A stretch of DNA of 64,000 nucleotides, taken from assembly GCA_029945375.1 (NCBI GenBank), contig CM057059.1, positions 1,550,001-1,614,000 of the forward strand. Direction: 5' to 3'. Below the pieces are notes generated by a model. That model did no database searches. It was not told the DNA's origin and saw nothing but the letters and a program-made list of their open reading frames with translations. Made by a program: the position numbers and the translations under genes. Positions 22,500-32,750 of the stretch are shown piece after piece. Origin of the DNA: Agaricus subrufescens. Taxonomy: Eukaryota > Basidiomycota > Agaricomycetes > Agaricales > Agaricaceae. The first letter of the stretch is position 1. Each line of letters opens with the position of its first letter.

Positions 22500-23181
22500 G
22501 AAAGATGTTCATCTGTTTCCCTCCTCCAGCCATAATTGATCTCCTCTTGAGCTGGTGCACTCAGATCTTCACGGACTGCTCCCAGTCGCTTCCCACTCAG
22601 GCTACAAGTACTGGGTCATGTTTATAGACAATGCAATGCAATTCCGAGCTGTACACTTGCTTAAAAGCAAGTCAGAAGCCTTTGAAGCATTCAAAGTCTA
22701 CAATTCTTGGGCCGAAAATCAACTTGGAGTCAAAATTCGGGCTCTACGGGATGACAAGGGAGGTGAATACATGTCTAAGGCCTTCCTAACATTCACGGAG
22801 CAGTCTGGGATCGAAAGGAGGCACTCTACTTGCAGCAGGCCTCAGCAGAATGGCCTTGCGGAGAGAGCTAATAGGACTATGGGTGAAAGAATCACTGCTA
22901 TGCTCTCGGAATCTCGACTTCCTGCCTCTTTCTGGGGAGAATGTGTATCTTCTATGGTCCATGTCTGGAATAGGCTGCCTACAGCTTCGCTCTCTGGGAC
23001 TACACCCTTCCAGGCCTTCTATAAGCAAAAGCCTGATGTCTCCCACCTCTGGGTATGGGGGTGTACTGCCTATGTGCATGTACAACGAGATAAGAGGACT
23101 TCTCTAGAGCCTCACTATGAAAAATGCATCTTTATAGGCTATCCTGCAGGCTACAAGGGCTGGAAGTTCTACAACCCAGTC
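22500..23181 (+). pseudogene. copia integrase fragment C4
   Basis: Plus-strand integrase part: LELVHSDLHGPLP-like start, GYKYWVMFIDNAMQFRAVHLLKSK, GVKIRALRDDKGGEYMSKAF (catalytic Asp region), STCSRPQQNGLAERANRTMGERITAML (catalytic Glu region), then HYEKCIFIGYPAGYKGWKF. It is open from about 22510 to the LTR of C5 at 23182. The left end is R9 poly-A and the right end is cut by copia C5. The first Asp of the DDE triad appears as HSDL-like sequence changed to SDLHGL in a shifted frame. Confidence 0.82.
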
Positions 23182-23508
23182 TGTTGGAACAAGAATGTAG
23201 AGTTTGCAGTGGCGATTCTAACGATGCTAGTATCGAGCGGATCAGATAAGAATTGAGCTAGTATTAGCACAGTTACTCTGTGGACAAGTATAAGAAGCTA
23301 TAACAGCAATACAAAGAGATTGCTCACCTGTGGACAAGTATAAGAAGCTAAAGAATTCTAAGTTGTCCACAGACAAGTTCAACATGCGCTGACTAATCTA
23401 TCACGTGAGCAGAACCGTCCGCTTTACTCTAAGTCGAGATATACACAAAACAAATTAACCAGTCACTCTAATAGCATGATTTAACTGAATGCTTGGGGCA
23501 TTCTAACA
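23182..23508 (-). repeat. copia family A LTR (3' LTR of C5)
   Basis: A 327 bp LTR, TGTTGGAAC to TTCTAACA on the plus strand, with the family A hairpin (arms CTGTGGACAA and TTGTCCACAG) and its duplicated arm. Next to it, CACCCCCTTGATCC is the complement of the polypurine tract. Confidence 0.92.
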
Positions 23509-23529
23509 CACCCCCTTGATCCAAGCAGT

Positions 23530-23884
23530 CTAGTGTCCAAGTCCCAATAGCGGGACAGCAAAATCAATCACCTTTGGTGCCACAGCCTTGGTCAGAATGT
23601 CTGCCACTTGCTGATCAGTAGAAACATAGAGGGGATCAATGATTCCTTCTTCTACAGCCTCCCAGAGCCAGTAGAACCGCAGATGCAGGTGTTTCATGCG
23701 CCCATGGTGCTCAGGATTCTTTGCTACACTGATTCCAGACTTGTTATCAACAAATAAAGTCAAAGCAAGTGTCTGGGGTAGCCAAACTCACTGAGAATGT
23801 TCCTAGTCCACTTGATCTCCTTTCTGGCCTCAACAACAGCCACAAACTTGGCCTCAGTGCTCGAGAGAGTCACAAAGGGCTGAC
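23530..23884 (-). pseudogene. copia RNase H C-terminal part of C5
   Basis: Encodes VDNKSGISVAKNPEHHGRMKHLHLRFYWL, VSTDQQVADILTKAV and the terminal DFAVPLLGLGH, plus upstream LSSTEAKFVA. A small deletion in the ALVFSEFGYP-like segment near 23763 shifts the frame. The sequence resumes at 26279 beyond R11. Confidence 0.85.
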
Positions 23885-24308
23885 TTTTTTTTTTTTTTTT
23901 TCTGTGGCACCTCTCGGTGGACCTTCGATTCAAAGCGCTATTTACTACAGTTAGATACTCTGAGCATACGCTAGGAATCCGGATGCCATAACGTGTTTCC
24001 ATATAGGGGCCCAAGTCCATTACATGAAGTCAGTCTTACAAAGGGGCGGGAGAGACCGTATCCTGCGCAAGTAGGTCAAGCACCTGATGATAACGAAAGA
24101 AATCATAACAAAATGAAAAAGAAAAAGATAATGGGGAAAAAGAAGAAGTGCCCGAAGCAAGCATTAGCTACAGCAAAAACATCACACTTAACTTCAACCC
24201 CGGATACACCAGCTTGAGGGCCGGTGGTGCCAAATGCAGACAATAAAGCAATAAGGAATAATGATGGGTGCATATGTTGACAACTCCCGAAGCAGGGAAT
24301 GACCCTTA

Positions 24309-26182
24309 CTACTTGCGCGATGGGAACTGGCGCCTGAGCCAGTCCCAGTCGAACCAATTGTCCCAGAACGGACACGAAGTGTCCATTGTGGAGTGCTGCA
24401 TCTTCTTCTTCTTGGCTGTGGAACAGTTGCAGCGGTGGCAGGTGTCAGGATCCTTCTTCATCGCGATCGCAGCCTGGACATGGGACTCTGCAGTATGCAG
24501 TCCCGCGCAGTGGGGGCATCGGACGCCCTTGGAGCAGCAGATGTCGGAATGGTAGCCCCACCTCTGGCACTGAGTGCAGAGGGCAGAGCTGGGCCAGGGG
24601 GCAGCACCCTGGATTTGACAGTTGCGGCCTCCAATGAAGACCTGCTTACCAATAAAGTCCTGGGTGACACGGCCAGAGATGGTGTCAGAGATGTCCAGCC
24701 ATGCTACGCATGTGTCTGAATGGCGTGATGTCTGCATGAAGCGGACGGAGTGCTTGAGGGCGCGGGATAGGGATAATCTGATGGGGGAATCGTTAAGGGT
24801 GAGGGTGAAGGCCTCGCACTGAGCGGTGAGCCATCTAGCTGGTTCAGCGGGGACAAGTGGTACGTTGATGACCTTGAGGTACGACATGGATGTGGGGGTA
24901 CATCAGCAAAAGGTTTGGCTACTTGGAGCTACTTGAAGGTACTTGAGGGCTACTTGAAAATTCTCAAGTAGCCCTCAAGTACCTTCAAGTAGCTTTAAGT
25001 AGCCAAACCTTTTGCTGATGTAGCGGCCTGGAGAGGGATGAGACCGTTGGGATCAACAAGTCGGCGAATGTGTTTGAGCACAAAGGCAGACTTGGGTTGG
25101 GATAGGACCCAGGACGTGGCAATGTGAATGCCGGTGGCAGTGTCTGAAGAACTTTCGAGAACGACCTCAGACTTGAGGTCACTCTTGAGTCGGTTATTGC
25201 ATTCCCAAAGAATGCCGGGGGTGATATTAATGGCACGGATGGTAGATCCAGCCAGGGGTGTGATGTGGATGCCTCGTCGAGTGACACCGTGTGATGTGTG
25301 CTTCCCCTTGCACGCAGGTGCACGCTTGGAGACAGCAGGGGCAGTGGAGGGAGCCGGGGCCTTGGGGAGGGAGGGGATGGTGGCCGGCTTTGCTTTGAGG
25401 ATCAGTTTTGGAAGAACACGCTTGGCTGCAGGAGCAGCCGGGGTCCTTCCAAATCCGGACTTCTTGGGAGTAGAAGGGGGTGATTCTACTCGGACTTTCT
25501 TCGGCTGAGGTGCTGCAGCCTCATGCTCAACCTCGGCCATCAGGGACCGGGGTCTAGAGGGGGCACTCGGAGTCAAAGGTGGGAGGGGGGCGGATGGTTT
25601 GACTGGGGAGGGGGGAGTGGCGGCACCAGTCTGGCTGATGATAATGGCGAGGGCGGTCTCGAAGGAGGTAATGCCAGCCATGTTCTGGAATTCAATGTTC
25701 TTGTGAGCACCACTCGAAAGAATATTGAAAATAAGACGTAGCACTTTGCTGGCATAGCCAGTAAAGTCTGCGTCGGGACTCATATGAGGAACCAGGTTGG
25801 CCGCTGTAGCGATCGACGCTGCAAGACAGTTCTTCTTGCCCAGTTGGGCCAATGGTGAGAAGAGTTGAGAGCAGGAGGGGGTCAATGGTTGGCCACGGAC
25901 AGGGGTAGTCAGATCCCCAGATGCATATGACAATGGAGTCATCGCAGCTTGGGAGGGACCTGGGATGGGAGTGACGGGGGGGTCGGGGGATGAGAAGAAG
26001 CCAGCACTGCCAGCTCTTCCCTTCGCCTTGAGATGTGAGTGCATCTTGTCGATGCGGCTCGCCTTGGGTGTTTGAGGCACCGTAAGTATCACTTTCTCCA
26101 CATCTCTGCGGAGTCCGCGGGGCAGCTCGGAGTCGGAGTCCGTCTCCCAGCCACCATTGTCGAAGTCTTCGCGCGTATCCAT
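24309..26182 (-). pseudogene. Retroposon ORF1, R11 copy, broken only by a MITE
   Basis: Starts MDTREDFDNGGWETDSDSELPRG. Order: acidic N-terminus; Pro-rich linkers (about residues 75-130 and 190-240); basic KGKHTSHGVTRRGIHI (about residue 290); RRM-like region with INITPGILWECNNRLKSDLKSEV and SYLKVINVPLVP; SDTCVAWLDISDTISG; NCQIQGAAPWPSS; zinc clusters CTQCQRWGYHSDIC and CPHCAGLHTAESH; CNCSTAKKKK; CPFWDNWFDWDWLRRQFPSRK. The total minus the 122 bp insertion is 1752 bases, exactly 584 codons with stop, and both sides are open. That makes it a recently intact gene. Confidence 0.9.
24901..25020. mobile_element. Palindromic 120 bp MITE with TA target duplication
   Basis: A near-perfect inverted repeat with arms of about 57 bases that start CATCAGCAAAAGGTTTGG and end with the complement, separated by a short AAATTC-like centre. 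Two mismatches lie in the arms (GG against AA). It is flanked by TA at 24899-24900 and 25021-25022, and related copies show that the empty site has a single TA. CTACTTGA-like units of about 10 bases repeat within each arm. TA duplication suggests Tc1/mariner-type mobilisation (inference). No coding capacity. Confidence 0.9.
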
Positions 26183-26278
26183 AGCTAGTCGCTGTGTAGT
26201 ACGATGTAATGCTACCTAACGTCTAAACCACTGAGACTTCCAAAAGAGGAAGGTGGTGGTAAGAAGTCAAGAAGCGTT

Positions 26279-26918
26279 TCACAAAAGGCTGACGCTTTGA
26301 GGACCAGCCCACAGCAGCACCAGAGACAATGGTCACATATCCACCTGTAGCTCGACCTGTGGCCTTGCAGCTGCTGTGAGAGGCATCAGAATAGGTGGTA
26401 AACAGTTCCCCAGAGTCACCACCTCTGTAGATGAGCTGGTAGTGCAGGGTGCCCTTCAAATAGCAAAGTAAATGCTTCACAGCAAGCCAGTGGGCAGGAG
26501 CAGGGTTGTGGTTGAATCTCCCAAGGTAGGAGACTGCATAGGCAATGTCGGGACGAGTCATGGTGGCCAGATACTGCAGGGCACCTACAGCAGAGAGATA
26601 AGGAACTGATTTCATCTCAGCTTGCTCCTCGAGAGAGGGCACAATGTTGGAGAGCTCAGAGCCAGGTGGAAGTGGGGTGGAAAGGGAGTTGGAATCATCC
26701 ATATTGAATTGTTCTAGCAGCTCCTTGATGTAGTGCTCTTGTGAGAGTGAAATAGTGCGCTTAGAACAGTCCTGCTTCACCTGAATACCCAGTAGCAGAG
26801 TGGTAGACCCGAGATCTCACAGTTTGAAGTGGCTAGACAGCTCAGAGACAGCAGCAGAGACAGCAGAACCGCTTTTAGGTCCCCTAGTGTGGTAGCCTTC
26901 TGGTTGTCTCATGTAGAT
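26279..26918 (-). pseudogene. copia RT/RNase H middle part of C5
   Basis: Encodes LLLGIQVKQDCSKRTISLSQEHYIKELLEQFNMDD-like thumb sequence, ALQYLATMTRPDIAYAVSYLGRF, YSDASHSSCKATGRATGGY (CGA intact at 26352-26354) and WSSKRQPFV. Upstream a TGA (about 26817) interrupts LRDLGS, and sequence jumps from the RT catalytic region to GYHTGG-like sequence, so there is an internal deletion of part of RT near 26875. N1 cuts it at 26918. Confidence 0.85.
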
Positions 26919-28252
26919 TTTTTTTTTTTTTTTTTTTGTAATCAATGGGACCTCCCAGTCAACCTTTATTCACAGTGGCTCTTGAATACGAATGGATCGT
27001 ATATACCATACCACTACGAAATGGCTGCCATAACGCATTGCCTTATAGGGGCCCCCAGACCCATACCTCTTCAGCCTAAGGCTAGGAGGGAAAGAAACGT
27101 ATCCGTGCGACTAGGTCAAGCGCTTGAAGAATAATCGCTTTTTTAACACCTACATTTTCTATCTTTTCAATCATGAGGTCGCAGTCGGGCGAGCACGATG
27201 CTCAAGCCCTAGCATAATGGTGGACCTGCATACAGTGAGTGAGGGACTATTTCAGCCACATGCCACCCAAGATGCAAACCCGGAAAGCCGGCATGGTGAC
27301 CAGCGGTGCGCCAATCGAAATTGACACTGATGATGTAGGCCGCAAAAAGCGTAACCTACGGAGATACCCTTGGGAGGGCAGTGGACGCCACTTTGATGAT
27401 GAGTGGCGGAACAATGATGCCCAAAGGCGGGAGGAAGGAGTGTCGGGGCAGCTGGATGCCTGGAGCAAATGGTGTGAGCTGGCTTCTAGAGTCGCCGGGG
27501 CCAGTCAGAGACAGAACAGATATGCTGGGGGGAAAGTTGGGCAATCCAAGTGGTGGGCCAGTAGACCCGGAGCATGAGGTCATGTCACAAAGTAATGCAA
27601 CCACTCGGTGCCAGCCAAAAATAGCTAGCCAATGGTGGCCAGACCCAGAGTAGGATCCGGCCGGGAAGAGGGAAGGGAAGCCACGGACAAGTGTGCAGCA
27701 TAGTGGTGGCCGCCAGAGAGTGACGACTGGGGGGGATCGAGCAGCGCGATGCTGCTGAAAAATGGTGCACTATGGGAGGGTCTCTTGAAGACACCACAGC
27801 CCAGTGCAGAAAAGGATCGGACCATCCGATGAGGTGGGACAGCAAGACTTGGACGTGGTCGCATCCAACGTCCGTTGAGGGAAGGGAAGGTGGGCGCTGT
27901 GAGCGGCGCCGACGCGGTGGTGTCCAGAGGGCTTGGGCCAGTCTAGACGAGGGGGTGCGCCTGCTGAAGAGATGAGCGCAAGGGTGGAACGAAGATATTT
28001 TGCCCCAGGGGGTTGAGCAGTAGGGGAGTAACATACCCCAGTCTGCCCAACGGTGGCCACCATGACATCCAAACGATAGCACAGGTGACAGCCGTGCTAT
28101 TCAATGTGAGCTCTGGGATTTCAGCAGGGAGTAACACCCCGCCTACTCAGCTCCTCGTCTGATTTTGCCAGGGAGTGGCACCCCAGCTACTAAGGCGGAT
28201 GCCCCACCTATCCCAAAAGGGAAGGTGGTGGTTAGAGGTCAAGAAGGGAATG
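26919..28252 (-). mobile_element. Non-coding retroposon N1
   Basis: A 1.33 kb element with poly-T at about 26919-26937, a type-2-like tail, the conserved 3' block (about 27095-27120), a GC-rich body and a 5' hairpin leader (28204-28228). Target duplications TGTCTCATGTAGAT are at 26905-26918 and 28253-28266. N2 is a second, diverged copy. Weak open frames on the minus strand (27585-28082) are partly conserved but have unequal ends and no recognisable domain, so I regard the body as non-coding. No ORF1 or RT is present. Confidence 0.85.
28204..28228 (-). promoter_or_regulatory. 5' leader hairpin of N1
   Basis: Stems CCACCT/AGGTGG and TCCC/GGGA around a TTTT loop with one bulged base. The same structure is at 40240-40264 in N2. 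ORF1 elements carry an equivalent hairpin (ACCAC/GTGGT and CTTCC/GGAAG). The role is unknown; promoter, translation or RNP packaging signal are possible. Confidence 0.6.
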
Positions 28253-29133
28253 TGTCTCATGTAGATCTCTTCTTCGAGTTCCCCATAGGTAAAGGCAGAA
28301 GAGATGTTGACAGAGCGCATTTTGAAGCCTTCTCTTGCAGCTAAGGCTACAATGAGGCACAGGGAGGCAGGGCAGAATGTAGGAGCAAAAACCTCGGTGT
28401 AATCGAAGCCAGGACACTGGGAGAAGCCTTTAGCAACAAGGCAAGCCCTATAGCGCTCAATTGAGCCGTTGGCATGCCTTTTAACCTTGAATACCCATCC
28501 AGAGTTGACTACCTTCTTTCCAGGAGGCAAATCAACGAGTTCCCAGGTCCTGTTGGCCTCCAGATTGAAAATCTCGGTGTTACAAGTGTCCTGCCAGTGA
28601 GAGCAGTCAGGGGACTGCATAGCCAGCCTGTAGGAGCAAGGATCCGCATTATAAACCGCTCCAGCAAACTCTACATCACAGAAGTCACTGTCAACCAAAA
28701 AAGCGGCCTCCTCTTCTAGTTCTGGGTTGTCTCCAGGTAGGTCAATGTTTTTGACTCTCCACCACTCACCAGGAGGTCGTCTAACTCGATTGGTGCGCCT
28801 AGGGACTCATGGAAGCTCAGCAGGCACAGGAGCGGTTGGAGGAGTGACAGGGAGTGGTGCAGGAGGTTGTGGAGGTGTTCTAGGTGGAGAGGGAGCAACA
28901 GGAGATGCAGGAGCGATCACAGGACCTTCAGGAGCAATATCACTTGCAGGAGTTGAACTAGGCAGTGGAAATGGTGCAGGGAGAGGCCAGATACCACCCC
29001 CTTCATCCTGGAGAGGTGGGAAGTCGAAATGCAATGAGGGGAGCGCTGGAGAGTGCTCTAAAGCGATAGGAGTCTCAGGAGAGCTGGGAGGGCCAGCAAA
29101 TGAGGGAACAGCATCGAGTTGAGCTCTAGAAGT
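28253..29133 (-). pseudogene. copia linker and RT N-terminus of C5
   Basis: Encodes the Pro/Ser-rich linker (TPPQPPAPLPVTPPTAPVPAE), VDSDFCDVEFAGAVYNADP, SHWQDTCNTEIFNLEANRTWELVDLPPGKKVVNSGWVFKVKRHANGSIERYRACLVAKGF, FDYTEVFAPTF, and FKMRSVNISSAFTYGELEEEIYMR. It is open over most of its length; a stop near 28809 interrupts the linker. C6 cuts it at 29133. Confidence 0.85.
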
Positions 29134-29450
29134 TGTTAGAATGCCCCAAGCATTCAGTTATTAGAGTGACTGGTTAATTTGTTTTGTGTATATCTCGACT
29201 TAGAGTACAGCGGACGCTTCCGCTCACGTGATAGATTAGTCAGCGCATGTTGAACTTGCCTGTGGACAACTTAGAAGTCTTTAGCTTCTTATACTTGTCC
29301 ACAGGTGAGCAATCTCTTTGTATTGTTGTTTCAGCTTCTTATACTTGTCCACAGATTAACTGTGCTAATACTAGCTCATTTCTCATCTGATCCGCTTGAT
29401 ACTAGCGTCGTTAGGATCACCACTGCGAACTCTACATTCCACTTCCAACA
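29134..29450 (+). repeat. copia family A LTR (5' LTR of C6)
   Basis: A 317 bp LTR, TGTTAGAATG to CTTCCAACA. The hairpin is at 29260-29304 and its duplicated arm ends at 29354. It is followed at 29451 by GGTTATGGGCCC, the primer-binding site. Confidence 0.93.
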
Positions 29451-29906
29451 GGTTATGGGCCCCGGCTTCTAACGACCTACAAATCAATTTTTCATTCTTC
29501 AACCATCTTCAACTCAACTCCTACTCTCTGTCATCCCTCCTCCCTTAAACTATTTTGCTTCCCCTGCTCTCATTTTCACTCCTATAGCTTCAGGTTCACC
29601 AGTGTTTGTTAAGCCCAACGGGGAGAACTATGCCACGTGGTCCGGCGAGATGGAGGCCTGGCTACATGCCTCTGGCCTATGGAGACTTGTTTCAGGCAAA
29701 CAGAGTCCTCCCTCCATTCCCTCTTCCCCTACTCCCCAGGATTTCGCTTCCCAGTCACTCTGGGAGGACAAACTCGACAAGGCAGCTGGCTGGCTCTATC
29801 TTATGGTTGAAGAAGACCAAAGGGTGCATTTTGCAGGCATCCAGGACAATCCAATCAACATGTGGGCTGCTCTGGAGGCTGTACATTGTCAGAAGAAGGC
29901 TGGAAT
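29451..29906 (+). pseudogene. copia gag N-terminus of C6
   Basis: Begins with the primer-binding site GGTTATGGGCCC (29451-29462), complementary to the anticodon region of initiator tRNA-Met as in Drosophila copia. Gag homology starts near 29585 with ATA in place of ATG when compared with C10, so the start codon is lost. KPNGENYATWSGEMEAWLHASGLWRLVSGKQ and LDKAAGWLYLMVEEDQRVHFAGIQDNP follow. The C7 LTR cuts it at 29907. Confidence 0.88.
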
Positions 29907-30198
29907 TGTTAGACTGCCCCAACAGTCTGTGTTAGAGTGCCCCAACAGTCTTGTATATGGACTTAGAGATGGTACGACTTTCTGATCATGTGATATATTA
30001 GTAAGCACATGTTGAACTTGCCTGTGAACGCTCTAGAAGCCTTTAGCTTCTTAGACTTGTTCACAGGTGAGTATAGAGTTCTGTATCTTGATAGATAGCT
30101 TCTTAGACTTGTTCACAGGATTGCTTAATCAATTCTTATCCGATTCACTCGTGACTACCACCGTTAGAACCATCTCCGCGCACGGACTAGTTCCAACA
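29907..30198 (+). repeat. copia family B LTR (5' LTR of C7)
   Basis: A 292 bp LTR, TGTTAGACTG to TTCCAACA, with the family B hairpin at 30022-30066 (arms CTGTGAAC/GTTCACAG) and a second copy of the distal arm ending near 30118. The primer-binding site GGTTATGGGCCC follows at 30199. Confidence 0.92.
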
Positions 30199-30840
30199 GG
30201 TTATGGGCCCTACAACTACTACTGGAAACAGGTTTTCATTCACAACTTTCCATTCATTCTCCTCCTTCTCTACTTCCTCAAATCTATTTCGCTTCCCCTG
30301 CTCTCAAATCAACTCTGATGGCTTCCAGATCGCCCATGTTTGCGAAACTCACTGCGGAGAACACTCCAACAACTCTGCTGAGCTAGATGGCTCTACAATC
30401 ACTTCCGAGGCTGCTTTGCCTGTCTCTACACTGCCTGATGTGAAGTCTATGTTGAGTAAGGACCTTGTTACAGGCCTCAAACTCAATTCTCATGCTCTCT
30501 CTGACCCTATATGCGAGCCCTGCCTTGCTGGCAAGATGCATTCACTACCATTTCCTCCCTCCCTCAATCACAATCAATCCCCTCTTGAGCTGGTGCATTC
30601 AGACCTTCACAGACCGCTCCCAGTCGCTTCCCACTCAGGCTACAAGTACTGGATCACGTTTATAGATGACGCAATGCAATTCCGGGCTGTACACTTGCTT
30701 AAAAGCAAGTCAGAAGCCTTTGAAGCATTCAAAGTCTACAAATCTTGGGCTGAGAACCAACTTGGAGTCAAAATTTGGGCTCTACAGGATGATAAAGGCC
30801 GTGAATACATGTCTAAAGCGTTCCTAACGTTCACAGAGCA
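30199..30840 (+). pseudogene. copia C7 remnant: gag start joined to integrase
   Basis: After the primer site comes a gag start ATGGCTTCCAGATCGCCC at about 30318 and 12-15 codons of gag. The sequence then jumps near 30362 to the GAG-pre-integrase segment NNSAELDGSTITSEA, with a second deletion that joins STLP to DVKSMLSKDLVTGL. Integrase follows (CEPCLAGKMHSLPFPP, LELVHSDLHRPLPVASHSGYKYWITFIDDAMQFRAVHLL) and stays open to 30840, where R12 begins. Gag body and protease are gone. Confidence 0.87.
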
Positions 30841-30899
30841 CATCGCTTCTTGAACTCAAACCACTACCTTCCTCTTTTGGAAGCCTCAGTGTAAGAGCT

Positions 30900-31279
30900 A
30901 TGAGTAGCAATAAATGCAGTGACATGGACACATCTGGCGACTGGTTCAAAGATACTGCCCCCGCTGTCTCTGATACGGACTTTGAGCATCTTCTCATGGA
31001 GGTGCAGGAGTCCACATCCTGTATAATGGCCGAGGACAACCCACTGCCCAAGCCAAAGACGCGCGCTGAGAAGATGCGTGCAAAATTCGGAAAGGCCATC
31101 ACTCGTGATGACCCCCCACTCCCCACCACCCTGGTAACCCCCACCCCCTTGTCCTCTCGCCAGGGCAGTGGAATGACACCAGAGCATCTGATGAATCTTC
31201 TCAATTTGCCAGCACTCTCCACCGCCTCAAGAGCTGCTTTGATCTACTCGCCTTCCCAGGTGCCCGGAAAGAAGCATTG
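30900..31279 (+). pseudogene. Retroposon ORF1 N-terminal part, R12
   Basis: Starts MSSNKCSDMDTSGDWFKDTAPAVSDTDFEHLL, with acidic N-terminus and the KMRAKFGKAITRDDPPLPTTLVTPTPLSS linker. No stop codon is present up to the R13 insertion. It has the same subfamily as R1 and R7 and continues at 35601. Confidence 0.87.
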
Positions 31280-31544
31280 TTTTTTTTTTTTTTTTTTTTT
31301 GTAATCAGTGGGATTTATTTCAAAATCAACCTCGTACATGGGATGCCATAACGCGTTTCCCTGCCTTTCAACCCTTGGCAGCGTACATTAAGCTCCGGAC
31401 AACATGCACTAACCTGTGTTCTTGTATCCGCACGACTAGGTCAAGCACTCGACATATAATAAACAAACAATCAGACTGGTAGAAAACAAAACTACATAAA
31501 GGCCATTGCGGTGCATAGAAAAGAAAAACGATCCAGCCTATGCT

Positions 31545-32750
31545 TTAGGAATGAGGAAATTGACAGTGAAGCCAATTCCTATCAAATCGATTGCGCCAGA
31601 ATGGACAAGACTGGTCTGTAGCGGCATGATCAGTCTTTGCGCGCTTGGAAGCAACGCAATTGATGCATTTCTTTTGATCAACGAGTTTATTGCCAACCAT
31701 TAAGTGATGGTTGGCCTCAAGATGAGGCCCACCACAGAGGAGGCAGCGCACACCTTGATGGTGGCACTGGTTAGCATGATGGCCCCATCGCTGACAGTGA
31801 GTGCAGCAGACGGAACTGGAATGTGGCCTTGCACCTTGGATGCAGCAGTTCACCCCAGAGACCGAGATGACTGAGCCAATAAGATTGCGAGCATTGGAGC
31901 CTGCTGTGGAGTCGTGAATGTCAACCCATGCAATGCATGAGTCAGCTTTAGGGGAAGTCCGCATAAGACGGACTTGGTTGCGGATGAGTGGGCCGAGGTG
32001 GGCCGTGGTGGAATGCAAGATAGCTGTGAGCAGGAAACCTCGAGTGGTGTTGACCAAATCAGTGGGGGGAAGGGTCAGAGAGATGGGAATGTCGATGATC
32101 TTGAGGTAGCTCATCGACATTGCTTTGTCGGACTGGATAACCACATCTGGTGATCTAGTAGGAATGAGGCAGCAAATGTGTTTGAGCACAAACGCGGTCT
32201 CAGAAGGAGTGGGGATGATGTCAGTAGAGAGGAAAATCTTGTTTCTGACACCTGATTCAGAATGAACAATCGATAACTTGGATGAACCAAGATCTGACTG
32301 GATAAGCTGATTGACCTTATCAATAAGGCCTGGAGTAAAGTTGCGGACGGATATAGAAGATCCGGCCAGGGGAGTAATGGTAATACTGCAGCGTGAGGTG
32401 CCATGGACAGTGTGGCAGGCACACTTTGGCTTCATTCCCCGAGGTGGAGCCCGAGGCGAAGTGGGAGCGCGCGATACAGGTGGTGCCGCTTTCGGTTTGG
32501 TGGGCTTGGAAAGGACTGGGACCTCAGAAGACACTGGTGCTTCAATGACCTCCATCGCTGGATGCGGGGCACTCGGTGCAACTAGGGTGGTTGGCAGAGC
32601 TGGTGTAGCGGCCCCAGAGCAGGGCTTCTTACAAGGGGGAGATGCATCACCAGGGGCAACAATCTCGGTCTTTTTCTCAGGCGGTTGTGCCCTAAGAATA
32701 AGTTGGTCTATCCCTGTGGACATTGACATGCCATTGGAGAGGACTGTGCG
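31545..32750 (-). pseudogene. Retroposon ORF1 C-terminal part, R13
   Basis: About 400 codons with no internal stop: Pro-rich linker, HTVHGTSRCSITI block, RRM-like region (FTPGLIDKVNQLIQSDLGSSKL, YLKIIDIPISL), SDSCIAWVDIHDS, NCCIQGARPHSSS, zinc clusters CTHCQRWGHHANQC and CLLCGGPHLEANH, CINCVASKRAKTDHA, CPFWRNRFDRNWL, terminal FPHS. All zinc ligands are present. R14 cuts it at 32750 within the NGMSMS segment. Confidence 0.88.

Larger units (their letters stand above)
23885..26278 (-). mobile_element. ORF1-only retroposon R11, full length
   Basis: Poly-T 23885-23901 and type-2 tail. The 3' UTR runs to 24308 and includes the conserved block near 24060-24090, ORF1 is 24309-26182, and the 5' hairpin leader reaches 26278. 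Target duplications are 23870-23884 and 26279-26293, with one mismatch. ORF1 is interrupted only by a 120 bp MITE, which makes this the best-preserved ORF1 copy in the window. Confidence 0.93.
23182..29133 (-). mobile_element. copia family A element C5, split by R11 and N1
   Basis: Minus-strand copia: 3' LTR 23182-23508, RNase H (23530-23884 and 26279 onward), RT (to 26918 and 28253-29133). It is cut at 29133 by the LTR of C6. R11 lies between near-identical TCACAAARGGCTGAC copies and N1 between TGTCTCATGTAGAT copies. The gag to integrase part is missing. Confidence 0.88.

Noticed and set aside
27239..28082. Open frames in N1 on both strands (112 and 165 codons)
   Set aside because: No domain, GC-rich composition that favours chance open frames, and ends not matched in N2.
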